Positions 33,735 to 44,402 of a stretch of DNA of 64,000 nucleotides are shown piece after piece. How positions within the stretch are numbered: the stretch's first letter is position 1; every line of letters begins with the position of its first letter. The notes under the pieces are model-generated. The model was not told where the DNA came from. It saw nothing but the letters and a program-made list of their open reading frames with translations, and did not search any database. The stretch is from NCBI GenBank assembly GCA_913774665.1, contig CAJYHN010000013.1, forward strand, positions 248,001-312,000, written 5' to 3'. The stretch comes from an uncultured Microbacterium sp. (lineage in GTDB: Bacteria; Actinomycetota; Actinomycetes; Actinomycetales; Microbacteriaceae). The position numbers were made by a program, and so were the translations under genes.

Positions 33735-35294
33735 TCAGGAGGCGGGGGTGAGCTGGGGCCCGAAGGCCTCGATCTCGGACAGGGTCATCCAGGTGGACGA
33801 GGTCTTGTTCTTCACCAGCACGCGAAGACCCGTGGCGAGGACGGGACGCGAGGCGGTGACCTCGAGACGCAGGTCGGCCGACGTGTTGGCGGCGGGCCAG
33901 GCGATGGCGGAGGGAAGGTTCGCCCACCCGCCGCGCGTGGTGCGGTACTGCACGGTGACCGAGCCGATGTTCTGCTTGCCGCCGATGTCGTACACGTTCA
34001 CACTCGAGATCTGCCGCGGCTGGTCGAGGTAGAAGGTCACGCGGTTGGGGTTCACGCGGTTCGCCGAGCCCCCCGAGCGCCAGTCGGCGAAGCCGGTGGC
34101 GGTGCGGTTCCCGTCGGTGAGGGCGAAGGTCGTGGAGTCCTTGAACGACCAGTCGGGGTGCACGCCCGACTGACGGAGCACGTTCACCTGCTGCGCGGCC
34201 GAGACCGTGACCACGAGCGTGGCTGAGAAGCCGAGCCCCGAGACCGCCGGGACCTTCACCGTTCCGGGCGTCGAGAACGCGGCATCCGTCACACCCGTGA
34301 AGTCCCAGCGCACGGGGGCGGTCAGGGTCTGCCCGGTGTCGCCGATACGACGCTGGACCGTGGCCGGGGCCCGCATGGCGACCTCGGCGACGGTGGCGCC
34401 CGCGTAGGTGGTGAGCGCGGAGTCCGCGGCGTCCGAGAGGGCGCCGACGGCGACGGATGCCGTGAGAGCCACGTCTTCACCGAAGAAACCCTTCGCCGTT
34501 CCCGTCACCGAGACCATTCCGGGCGTCAGCCAGGTCGTCGCAGCCGGCAGCGCCCAGGTGATGGGCGACAGCGTCACCGTGCGGCCCCAGCCGTAGCGGC
34601 CGCTGAGTGAGCTCGGCAGGGTCGGGAGCACGCCCGGCGTGGTGACGAGCGAGGGAGAGGTCACGGTCGGGGTGAGAGCGTGCACGCGCCACTGCTGCAC
34701 CGCGGCGGAGGCGTTGAGGGTGTAGGTCTGCACCTCGGAGCCGTCGGCCGTCTTCCAGTTGTAGAGGTCGAGAGCCGATTCCCTGCCCTCGCGATCGCGC
34801 TGCACGTTGACGAGGTTCACGGCCCCGTTGCCCGCGTCGCGCAGCTCCCACTGGGCGTAGGGGTCGGTCGCGGAGTCGGCGACATCGGCCGTCTGCAGGT
34901 AGCGGAGGGCGTCCTGGTCGTTGCGCGAGCGGGTGAGGACGCGGTCCTTCTGATCGGCGATGAGGAACGTGCGCGCCGAGCCGACGACCGGGTACAGGCG
35001 AAGCGCCTGAGCGGACAGCGTCTGAGGGTCGGCTTGCGCCATCGACGAGATCGACGCCACCGCCGGAGTCGTCGAGCCGGGCGCGCTCGAGACCTGAGCG
35101 TCCCCCGCCCCGATCTGGAGCACCTTGCCGCTCGCGTGGACGCTCTCGACGAGCACGAGCTGCGCTGCGCCGACGGCCGACGCGGAGACGGGCGTTTCGG
35201 TGGCGGCGAGGGCGGGAGGGGCGGATGCCAACAAGCTCGCGGCGGCCACGAGGGTCGCGGCCGCGCGGAGCAGTCGCGATCGGGTGGGGGTCAT
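33735..35294 (-). CDS. secreted protein with ricin-like, Ig-like and discoidin-like domains
   Basis: 519 residues with a signal peptide (1-30, ending PPALAA). Residues about 40-210 look like a ricin-type beta-trefoil (LVNVQRDREGRESALDLYNW; VQQWRVHAL). About 210-370 hold bacterial Ig-like repeats (SLSGRYGWGRTVTLSPITW). About 370-519 form a discoidin (F5/8 type C)-like sugar-binding domain (GFADWRSGGSANRVNP; SVNVYDIGG; MTLSEIEAFGP). No catalytic motif or anchor is visible. It is the first gene of a two-gene unit with the wall-anchored phosphoesterase, so it may bind the same surface glycan. An AAGGA site precedes the ATG. Domain calls are by pattern only. Confidence 0.78.
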   Translation of the reverse strand: MTPTRSRLLRAAATLVAAASLLASAPPALAATETPVSASAVGAAQLVLVESVHASGKVLQIGAGDAQVSSAPGSTTPAVASISSMAQADPQTLSAQALRLYPVVGSARTFLIADQKDRVLTRSRNDQDALRYLQTADVADSATDPYAQWELRDAGNGAVNLVNVQRDREGRESALDLYNWKTADGSEVQTYTLNASAAVQQWRVHALTPTVTSPSLVTTPGVLPTLPSSLSGRYGWGRTVTLSPITWALPAATTWLTPGMVSVTGTAKGFFGEDVALTASVAVGALSDAADSALTTYAGATVAEVAMRAPATVQRRIGDTGQTLTAPVRWDFTGVTDAAFSTPGTVKVPAVSGLGFSATLVVTVSAAQQVNVLRQSGVHPDWSFKDSTTFALTDGNRTATGFADWRSGGSANRVNPNRVTFYLDQPRQISSVNVYDIGGKQNIGSVTVQYRTTRGGWANLPSAIAWPAANTSADLRLEVTASRPVLATGLRVLVKNKTSSTWMTLSEIEAFGPQLTPAS

Positions 35295-35316
35295 GAGTGA
35301 CGGGTCCTTCCTGGTG

Positions 35317-35435
35317 CGTGCGCTCCCCCCGGGGCGCGCACGTCGGCGCGAGGAGCATGGGCTCCCGACGGGGTGGCGGGACGCGTGGTTGGGAGCTGTG
35401 GGGAGCGGCCCGCGAGAGCGGGCGACCCGACTGTA
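35317..35435 (-). promoter_or_regulatory. -10 box and structured leader of the lectin/phosphoesterase operon
   Basis: TACAGT (35435-35430 on the minus strand) would start a leader of about 130 bases. Two stems lie in it: GCCCGC/GCGGGC (35408-35423) and CGTGCGC/GCGCACG (35317-35342), the second just before the ribosome site. The rest of the 299-base gap to the asparaginase gene shows nothing else. Confidence 0.4.
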
Positions 35436-35581
35436 GGGAGCGCCCCCGCCGGACGCGGGTCCGGGAACGGTCGCACCGGTGAACGAGACCCGTCCTGTTC
35501 GGTGCGCGGGGCGGCAGCCGATGACCCCTTTCCGTGTCCGTCGGCCGCGTCGGCGACCGAGTCGGGAGCGGGCCCCCGCGA

Positions 35582-35587
35582 TACGAT
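35582..35587 (+). promoter_or_regulatory. -10 box of leaderless asparaginase gene
   Basis: TACGAT with six bases (GGACGG) before the ATG at 35594. Confidence 0.55.
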
Positions 35588-35593
35588 GGACGG

Positions 35594-36577
35594 ATGCCCG
35601 CTACGCCCCCCGCCTCCGTCGAACTCGCCGTCGTCGACCGCAACGATTTTGTCGAATCCCGCCACTACGGCGTCGCCGTGGTCCTCGCCCCCGACGGGTC
35701 CGAGAAGCTGACCCTCGGCGATGCGAGCGCGCTCTTCCTCCCCCGCTCGAGCATGAAGCCCCTGCAGGCGCTGGCGTGTCTCTCGGCGGGCGCCGAGCTC
35801 GCCGACGAGCGTCTCGCGATCTCGATGGCGAGCCACGCGGGCACCGAGCGCCACGCCGAGGTGGCTCGCGGCATCCTGCAGTCCGCCGGCCTCACCGAAG
35901 ATGACCTCGGGTGCCCAGCGGCCTGGCCCACCGACACCGCGTCACGCGACGAGATGGTGCGTGATCACGCCGCGCCCTCGCCGCTGCGCATGAACTGCTC
36001 GGGCAAGCACGCCGCGATGCTCCTGACCTGCGTGGCGAACGGCTGGAGCACGGGCGACTACCTCGATCCGCAGCATCCGCTGCAGGCGCACATCCGCGAG
36101 GTCATCGAACGTCTCGTGGGTGAGCGCATGACCACGACGGCGATCGACGGCTGCGGAGCCCCCGTCTACGCCATGAGCCTCGTCGGTCTCGCACGGGCCA
36201 TCCAGCGCATCGCGACGTCGTCGGAGCGCTCCCCCTTCGCTCTGCACCGCAGCGCCGGAACCCTCGTGCGCGCCGTGCGCGAGCACCCGTGGACCATCGA
36301 CGGCCCCGGCCGGCCCGACACGATCGTCATCGAACGCCTCGGGGTCTTCTCGAAGATGGGCGCCGAGGGCGTGCAGGTCATGACCGCCCCCGACGGCACC
36401 ACGGTCGCCCTCAAGATGCTCGATGGCTCGAATCGCGCCGGACATGTCGTCGCGCTGCGCCTGCTCGAGAAGGTCGGGGCTCTCACCGCCGCGGCGGTCG
36501 ACGACACCGTGGCGCAGCTCTCGCTGTCAATCCTGGGCGGCGGTCGCGAGGTCGGTTCGATCCGCTCCGCGGTCTGA
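35594..36577 (+). CDS. L-asparaginase II family protein
   Basis: 327 residues from ATG 35594, chosen because of the leaderless promoter; the frame is open to 35534. Family blocks are LPRSSMKPLQALA, ASHAGTERH, NCSGKHAAMLLTCV, DGCGAPVYAMSL and KMGAEGVQV. This group (Pfam Asparaginase_II, unrelated to E. coli AnsB) hydrolyses asparagine to aspartate and ammonia. No signal peptide, so cytoplasmic. It is convergent with an amino-acid permease 36 bases away, a plausible functional partner. Confidence 0.9.
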   Translation: MPATPPASVELAVVDRNDFVESRHYGVAVVLAPDGSEKLTLGDASALFLPRSSMKPLQALACLSAGAELADERLAISMASHAGTERHAEVARGILQSAGLTEDDLGCPAAWPTDTASRDEMVRDHAAPSPLRMNCSGKHAAMLLTCVANGWSTGDYLDPQHPLQAHIREVIERLVGERMTTTAIDGCGAPVYAMSLVGLARAIQRIATSSERSPFALHRSAGTLVRAVREHPWTIDGPGRPDTIVIERLGVFSKMGAEGVQVMTAPDGTTVALKMLDGSNRAGHVVALRLLEKVGALTAAAVDDTVAQLSLSILGGGREVGSIRSAV

Positions 36578-36613
36578 CCCCGACGCCCCGCCCCTCCACG
36601 GTGCGGCGGCCGC

Positions 36614-38146
36614 TCAGATGCCCCCGTCGACCGAGCGCGGGTGGGCGATCGGCTCGTCCGGGACGAGCACCTCGGTCTCGCGATTGAGGCTCTCGCCGCG
36701 GAAGAACGGCTTCGATCCCGGGAACAGGTACCAGAGCACCATCAGCACGACCCCGATCGCCAGCGCCCCGATACCGACGACGAACGTTCCGCCGATGCCG
36801 AGGAGCACGGTGTTGCCGTACTCGGGGTCGTACATGTCGATCGCCGACTGCACGAAGGCGTACGTCAGCATGAGCGCCCCCAACAGGGGCAGGATGCCGC
36901 GGTAGACGAGGTTCTTCGCCGACGAGAACAGCTCGCGTCGGTAGAACCACACGCAGGCGTACCCCGTCATCGCGTAGTAGAAAGCGATCGCGAGCCCGAG
37001 CGACAGGATCGAGTCCTGCAGGATGTTGTCGCTGATGATCGTCATGCCGACGTAGTAGACGCTCGCGACGACGCCCATCACCAGCGTCGAGAACGACGGC
37101 GTGCGGAAGCGGGGGTGCACCGTCTGGAAGCGGCGCGGCAACGCCTTGTACGCGGCCATCGCGAGCGTCCCTCGCGCGGTGGGGAGGATGGTCGTCTGCG
37201 TCGACGACACGGCCGATATCAGCACGGCGACGATGAGGACCCACCCGAACGGGCCGAACAGGTCGTCCTTGAGCGCGAGGAACACGTCATCGGCGTTGGC
37301 GGGATTGGCCAGGCCCGCTCCGTCTTCTCCGACGCCGGCGTACATCATCGCCGCCACCGTCACCGTGACGTAGGTGCCGAGAAGGATGACGGTGGTCAGG
37401 AGCGCGGCGCGCCCCGGGATGCGCTTGGGGTCCTTGGTCTCTTCGTTGAGAGCCAAGCAGGTGTCCCATCCCCAGTAGATGAACAGAGCGAGCAGGACGG
37501 CCTCGGTGAACCCGCTCCAGTCGGTGAACCCGAAGGGGTTGAACCACGCGAGATCGAGGGGGGTGGGATTCGGCGCTGTCCCGTCGAAGAACTTCCACAG
37601 CGCCAGCACCACGAAGAGAACCAGGACGAGGTACTGCACCGCGAGCAGGATGTTCTGGATCCGCTCGCCGATCTCCACCCCGCGGTAGCTCACGTAGGTC
37701 ATCGCGGCGATGAAGGCGACACCCGTCGCCGTGACCAGCGGCACGTTCTCGGCGAGTGAGCCGTCTCCGATGAGCGACCACAGGTAGATGCCGGCGATCT
37801 GCGACAGGTTGGCGAGAACCACCATCCCGGCGACGGCGACACCCCAACCTCCCATCCATCCGACCCAGGGGCCGAACGCCTTCGTCCCCCACGTGAACGT
37901 CGTGCCGCAATCGGGCACCTCGTTGTTCAACTCGCGGTAGGCGAAGGCGATGAACAGCATCGGGATGAAGGCCAGTACGAACGCGATGGGCGCCGACGCC
38001 CCCACCGCCAGGACGACGAAGCCGAGCGTCGCGACGAGGGAATACACGGGTGCGGTGGATGCCAGACCGATCACGGTCGAGCCCCACAGACCCAGGGTGC
38101 CGGTGGCCAGGCCTTTGCCGGCCGTCCGTTCGGGTGCGGAGGTCAT
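36614..38146 (-). CDS. APC-superfamily amino acid permease
   Basis: 510 residues with about 12 membrane helices. The APC signature near the N-terminus is GLWGSTVIGLASTAPVYSLV, with GGWGVAVAGMVVL and WGWDTCLALNEETKDPKRIPG further on. It imports or exchanges an amino acid or polyamine; the exact substrate cannot be given. A TACGTT box lies six bases before the ATG, so the gene is probably leaderless. The neighbouring asparaginase makes asparagine one candidate substrate, but this is inference. Confidence 0.9.
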   Translation of the reverse strand: MTSAPERTAGKGLATGTLGLWGSTVIGLASTAPVYSLVATLGFVVLAVGASAPIAFVLAFIPMLFIAFAYRELNNEVPDCGTTFTWGTKAFGPWVGWMGGWGVAVAGMVVLANLSQIAGIYLWSLIGDGSLAENVPLVTATGVAFIAAMTYVSYRGVEIGERIQNILLAVQYLVLVLFVVLALWKFFDGTAPNPTPLDLAWFNPFGFTDWSGFTEAVLLALFIYWGWDTCLALNEETKDPKRIPGRAALLTTVILLGTYVTVTVAAMMYAGVGEDGAGLANPANADDVFLALKDDLFGPFGWVLIVAVLISAVSSTQTTILPTARGTLAMAAYKALPRRFQTVHPRFRTPSFSTLVMGVVASVYYVGMTIISDNILQDSILSLGLAIAFYYAMTGYACVWFYRRELFSSAKNLVYRGILPLLGALMLTYAFVQSAIDMYDPEYGNTVLLGIGGTFVVGIGALAIGVVLMVLWYLFPGSKPFFRGESLNRETEVLVPDEPIAHPRSVDGGI

Positions 38147-38152
38147 ATGCCG

Positions 38153-38158
38153 AACGTA
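38153..38158 (-). promoter_or_regulatory. -10 box of leaderless permease gene
   Basis: TACGTT on the minus strand, six bases (CGGCAT) before the ATG at 38146. Confidence 0.55.
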
Positions 38159-38189
38159 GAATCCGCGGTCCCCGCGGTCAAGATGAATC

Positions 38190-38963
38190 TCAGGCGGAGC
38201 GGCGGGCGACGTCGAGCACGACGATCGAGATGTTGTCGCGTCCGCCGTTCTCGAGGGCGGCGGCCATCATGGCCTCGACGGCTGCAGCCGGGTCCGTATT
38301 CGCCTCGAGGAAATGACGGATGCCGAAATCCGTGAGCTCTTTGGTGAGACCGTCGGAGCAGATCACGAAGCGATCGCCGTCGAGCACGTCGAGGCGGAGA
38401 TAGTCGGGCTTGACGCTGTCGCTCGGTCCCACGGCGCGGGTGATCACGTTCCCGTAGGGGTGGTTCTCCGCCTCTTCGGGGCTCAGACGTCCGGCGGCGA
38501 TGAGCTCCTGCACCACGGAGTGGTCGGTCGTGACCTGGACGATCTCGCCATCGCGCAGAAGGTACACGCGCGAGTCGCCGATGTTCAGGGTCACCCAATG
38601 CGGTTCTTCGGTGTGGGTCTCGAGGTACACGCCGGTAAGGGTGGTCCCGGTGCCCTCGTCGGTGGTCTCGGGGTGGGCCACGATGTCTTTGACAGCGCGT
38701 GAGAGCGCCTTCTCGATGTTCTTCGTCGAGACCGGGCCCGTCGCGACCACGGCACGGAGCCGCTCGACGGTGCTCGCGCTCGCGATCTCTCCGCCGAGAT
38801 GTCCACCCATGCCGTCGGCGACGACGAACAGGGGGAAGTCGGCGAGGACGGCGTCCTGGTTCACCTCGCGGCGGCGTCCGACCTCGGTGCTCGCCGCCCA
38901 CGACAGCTCGAGAACGGTGTCACCGAGCGGGACGGTGCGCGTGTAGGTGGTCACCTCGGGCAC
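38190..38963 (-). CDS. PP2C-family serine/threonine protein phosphatase
   Basis: 257 residues from GTG 38963, which has a GGAGG site seven bases upstream; an upstream in-frame ATG at 39008 lacks one. Metal-binding motifs are present in order: ADGMGGH, GTGTTL, NIGDSRVYLLRDG, TTDHSVVQEL, CSDGLTKEL and GGRDNISIVVLD. It removes phosphate from Ser/Thr of target proteins and usually opposes a PknB-type kinase. No kinase gene is in the window. No membrane segment, so it is cytoplasmic, unlike the anchored PstP. Confidence 0.92.
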   Translation of the reverse strand: MPEVTTYTRTVPLGDTVLELSWAASTEVGRRREVNQDAVLADFPLFVVADGMGGHLGGEIASASTVERLRAVVATGPVSTKNIEKALSRAVKDIVAHPETTDEGTGTTLTGVYLETHTEEPHWVTLNIGDSRVYLLRDGEIVQVTTDHSVVQELIAAGRLSPEEAENHPYGNVITRAVGPSDSVKPDYLRLDVLDGDRFVICSDGLTKELTDFGIRHFLEANTDPAAAVEAMMAAALENGGRDNISIVVLDVARRSA

Positions 38964-39081
38964 GAACGATCCTCCGGTTGGCCGACGACTGCGCCGGCGG
39001 AAACGCACGGCCCTGTCATCTTAGTCGACGCCCGGGCACGATCCGAGGACGCGCCGCACCGACACATCCCAGTGGCGGCAT

Positions 39082-40062
39082 TCATCCCGCGGCCGGATCG
39101 GAGGGCAGGGGCAGGATGCCGTCGATCTCGGCGAGATCCTCTGCGCTCGGCGTCCAGGCGGTGGCGGCTGCGGCGTTGGCGCGCACCTGCTCGGCGCTCG
39201 TCGCGCCCGCGATGACGCTGGCGACCAGCGGATTGGCGAGGAACCAGGCGAAGCTCGCCTCGAGCATCGTGATGCCGCGCGCATCGCAGAACGACTGGTA
39301 GCGCTCGAGCGCGTCCCAGGGGGCGTCGCGCCACAGGTGGGGGCGCTGACGCATGATGCGGCTCCCCTCGGGGCCCCCGTCACGGGTGAACTTCCCGGTC
39401 AGCAGGCCGTTGTGCAGCGGGAAGAAGGGCAGGAGCCCGAGGCCGTATCGAGCGGCAGCCGGCAGCACCTCGCGCTCAGCAGCGCGGGCCAGCAGGCTGT
39501 ATTGATTCTGGGCTGAGACGAACCGCACGCCGTCGGCGGCATGGTCGGCCTCGGCGAGCTGCCACCCCGAGAAGTTCGAGTGCCCGATGTAGCGCACCTT
39601 GCCCTCGCGGACGAGGTCGGCGAGGGCGTCGAGGGTTTCTTCGATCGGCGTCGTCGGGTCGGGGGTGTGCAGCTGGTACAGGTCGATCCAGTCGGTGCGC
39701 AGGCGCCGGAGAGAGTCTTCGACGGCACGACGCACGTGCGCGCGGGATCCCTTCGAGCCCCCGTTCACCGCGGGGGCGAAATCGGCGTGCCCGAACTTCG
39801 TGGCCAACACGACCTGATCGCGGCGCCCCTCGAGCGCCTCCCCCATCAGCGTCTCGGACAATCCGAATTCGCGACCGTAGATATCGGCCGTGTCGAGGAA
39901 GGTCACCCCCGCATCGATCGCCGCGTCGAGCACCGCACGCGTGCCCGCGATCGTCTCGGTCGCCGTCCCGGCGCGCCCGAAATTGTTGCAGCCCAGGCCC
40001 ACCGCGGAGACGCGGAGTCCGGAGCGGCCGACGGCACGAAGAGGAAGAACGGAGGACGTCAT
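39082..40062 (-). CDS. aldo/keto reductase (second, longer type)
   Basis: 326 residues. The tetrad is recognisable: Asp and Tyr in FLDTADIYGREFGLSE, Lys in VLATKFGHAD, and His in YQLHTPDPTTPIEE. The C-terminal NADP-binding block is VIAGATSAEQV. It resembles the YghZ/AKR14-like or pyridoxal-reductase-like group rather than the DkgA-type enzyme at 2522. TAGCGT six bases before the ATG marks a leaderless start. Substrate unknown. Confidence 0.9.
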   Translation of the reverse strand: MTSSVLPLRAVGRSGLRVSAVGLGCNNFGRAGTATETIAGTRAVLDAAIDAGVTFLDTADIYGREFGLSETLMGEALEGRRDQVVLATKFGHADFAPAVNGGSKGSRAHVRRAVEDSLRRLRTDWIDLYQLHTPDPTTPIEETLDALADLVREGKVRYIGHSNFSGWQLAEADHAADGVRFVSAQNQYSLLARAAEREVLPAAARYGLGLLPFFPLHNGLLTGKFTRDGGPEGSRIMRQRPHLWRDAPWDALERYQSFCDARGITMLEASFAWFLANPLVASVIAGATSAEQVRANAAAATAWTPSAEDLAEIDGILPLPSDPAAG

Positions 40063-40068
40063 CCCTCC

Positions 40069-40074
40069 ACGCTA
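40069..40074 (-). promoter_or_regulatory. -10 box of leaderless aldo/keto reductase gene
   Basis: TAGCGT on the minus strand with GGAGGG before the ATG at 40062. GGAGGG could also serve as a ribosome site, though it abuts the ATG. Confidence 0.5.
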
Positions 40075-40088
40075 TCGCCGAGGACGAC

Positions 40089-40120
40089 GAAGGGCTCCCC
40101 GTCGGCACGGGGAGCCCTTC
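40089..40120 (-). terminator. terminator hairpin after the DUF5684-like gene
   Basis: GAAGGGCTCCCCG (40089-40101) pairs perfectly over 13 bp with CGGGGAGCCCTTC (40108-40120), just after the stop codon at 40128. No T-tract. Confidence 0.7.
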
Positions 40121-40127
40121 GCGGAGG

Positions 40128-40823
40128 TCAGACCTGGGGGCCGGCCGGCGGAGCCGGGGGCGGCGGCGTCGTACCCGGAGCGGGCGGCGGCGTCGTTCCC
40201 GCTGCGGGCGGGGTCTGCGGCGGGCTGTAGGGCTGCGCCGGAGGTGCACCGTATCCGGAACCGGCGTATCCCCCGCCGTTGCCGGCGACGGGCTGGCTGG
40301 GCTGAACGGGGATGCCGTTCCAGACCGTCTTGTCGGCCAGGAAGGAGTTGGCCCACGGAGCGGGCGGGATCGCGGGGTTCCAGCGGTTGTTGCTGAACGC
40401 GATGATCGCGAGCCAGATGAGCGCACCGACGCCCGGGATCAGCCAGAGCAGGAGCAGCGGCCAGTCCTTGCCGAGCTTGAGGCCGATGCGGTACGAGTAC
40501 ATCACCGCGACGGCGAGGATGACCAGGCTGAACACCGGTCCGATCACGGGGATGTTCGACAGGACGCTCGAGGCGACGACGGCGACCAGCACGACCCATG
40601 GCGACACGTCACCGAGCTTGGCCGCAATCAGTCCGTTGTAGACGGGAACCCAGGCGCGCCACTTGCCCTGCACGCCGGCCTTTTCGAAGATCTTCATGTA
40701 GAGGAACGACGAGATCACGTACGCCGCGAGGGCGAGGATGAAGAGGACCGGGATCAGGACGAGCAAGACGGCGGCGAGAGCAGCGGTACTGCCCCCGTCG
40801 TTGTAGTAGTAGGAGTCACCCAT
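40128..40823 (-). CDS. DUF5684-like membrane protein with Pro/Gly-rich tail
   Basis: 231 residues from ATG 40823, with a good AAAGGAA ribosome site. After a short YYYNDGG start come four hydrophobic helices (about 15-40, 60-85, 85-105, 115-135). KAGVQGKWRAWVPVYN is the conserved block of this group of small membrane proteins. The last 60 residues are Pro, Gly and Ala rich and probably disordered in the cytoplasm. Function unknown. It has its own terminator. Confidence 0.78.
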   Translation of the reverse strand: MGDSYYYNDGGSTAALAAVLLVLIPVLFILALAAYVISSFLYMKIFEKAGVQGKWRAWVPVYNGLIAAKLGDVSPWVVLVAVVASSVLSNIPVIGPVFSLVILAVAVMYSYRIGLKLGKDWPLLLLWLIPGVGALIWLAIIAFSNNRWNPAIPPAPWANSFLADKTVWNGIPVQPSQPVAGNGGGYAGSGYGAPPAQPYSPPQTPPAAGTTPPPAPGTTPPPPAPPAGPQV

Positions 40824-40923
40824 GCGAGTTCCTTTCCAAGCGAGTGCGCGGGAAGCATCCACGCACCCCCCGCGCCTCACATGCTAGCGAAGCTGGGACT
40901 TTCCTGACAGGGGCACGCCACTG

Positions 40924-41673
40924 TCATACAATGAGCGCCACCTCGCCCGCCGCCCCGGGACGAACCGTCCAACCGACGCCGGACGCCCACTGAATGAACT
41001 GGTCGAGCGAGGTGATCCGAGCCCCCTGGGAGGCGAGGGATCGCACGAGCTCACCCTTCGCATGCTTGTTGAAGTGGTTGAGCGCCCGCGTCCGACCGCC
41101 GGAGTCCTCGCTCATGACGCGCACGTAGGCCGAGGGGACACCCTCCGGCAGCGGACCGAGGGCGGCGTACGCCTCGGAGCGCAGGTCGAGGACGAAGTCG
41201 GGCTGGCGCTGCGCCCACGCCTGCCGAACGGGCTCCGCCCAGATCCGCCGCAGAGCCGGGACGCCGGGCAGCGACGTCCCCGCCGCGAGCCGGTACGGCG
41301 GAATGCCGTCGAGGGCAGCCACCGGCCCGAACGGCGCCGACTGGATCAGGACGTGCTCGCCGAGCCAGGACCGGGATGCCGCATCGAGGGTCGCGGCATC
41401 CAGAGCATCGAACAGGACCCCCGTGTACCGATCGATCGCCGGCAGGGTCGGTGCCGTGCGCACGGCGGCGATGTCGGCGATCTCGTGCCGACGTTTCGCG
41501 CTGATCTTCAGCACGCGGGCGGCCTCGTCCTCATCGGCCGACAGGGCGACCAGCGCGGTGACGACCGATTCGCGCGCGTCTCGGAGGGAAGGGAGCGCGA
41601 GGGAGGCGAGATCGAGCCTCGGACCATCGCCGCCGGGGCGCTTGGTCTCGGACGGAGGGAGCAGGACGAGCAT
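40924..41673 (-). CDS. yaaA: YaaA-family peroxide stress protein (DUF328)
   Basis: 249 residues beginning MLVLLPPSETKRPGGDG, the family signature. Other blocks are RYTGVLFDALDAATL, IQSAPFGPVAALDGIPPYRL and HFNKHAKGELVR. In E. coli YaaA lowers free iron and DNA damage during peroxide stress and can bind DNA. A GAAGG site precedes the ATG. It follows the ATP synthase operon on the same strand, beyond a strong terminator, so it is probably a separate unit. Confidence 0.9.
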   Translation of the reverse strand: MLVLLPPSETKRPGGDGPRLDLASLALPSLRDARESVVTALVALSADEDEAARVLKISAKRRHEIADIAAVRTAPTLPAIDRYTGVLFDALDAATLDAASRSWLGEHVLIQSAPFGPVAALDGIPPYRLAAGTSLPGVPALRRIWAEPVRQAWAQRQPDFVLDLRSEAYAALGPLPEGVPSAYVRVMSEDSGGRTRALNHFNKHAKGELVRSLASQGARITSLDQFIQWASGVGWTVRPGAAGEVALIV

Positions 41674-41694
41674 GGGAACCTTCGGGAAAACAGC

Positions 41695-41730
41695 GACGCG
41701 CGCCGCCCGGAGAACCGGGCGACGCGCGTC
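41695..41730 (-). terminator. terminator hairpin of the atp operon
   Basis: GACGCGCG (41695-41702) pairs with CGCGCGTC (41723-41730) around an inner GCCCGG/CCGGGC stem. It lies in the gap between atpC and yaaA. Confidence 0.7.
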
Positions 41731-41745
41731 AGCGATGAAGCGGCG

Positions 41746-42006
41746 TCAGGAGACGAGAGCGGCGTTTCCGGCGACGATGGTGAGTTCGTCGTCGGCCATC
41801 GACAGGAAGCCGTCCTCGGCGTTGGCCAGGATCTTCGTGCCGTCGGCGCGGGTGATGCGCACCTCGCCCTGGGCGAGGATCGCGAGCACCGGCTCATGCC
41901 CCTGCATGAAGCCGATCTCACCCTCGACGGTCTTGGCGACGACGAGCGTCGCCTCCCCCGTCCACACCTCGGCGTCTGCCGACACCAGGCTCACGCGCAA
42001 CGACAT
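41746..42006 (-). CDS. atpC: F1Fo ATP synthase subunit epsilon
   Basis: 86 residues from ATG 42006, one base after the atpD stop codon. It holds the N-terminal beta-sandwich (SLVSADAEVWTGEATLVVAKT; EIGFMQGHEPVLAIL). The C-terminal helical hairpin typical of longer epsilon subunits is missing, so only the sandwich domain remains, as in some actinobacteria. It links the gamma stalk to the c-ring and regulates ATPase activity. Confidence 0.94.
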   Translation of the reverse strand: MSLRVSLVSADAEVWTGEATLVVAKTVEGEIGFMQGHEPVLAILAQGEVRITRADGTKILANAEDGFLSMADDELTIVAGNAALVS

Positions 42007-42007
42007 G

Positions 42008-44378
<2,371 letters not shown>

Positions 44379-44402
44379 GATTTACGTCCGTGTCCTCGCT
44401 CC

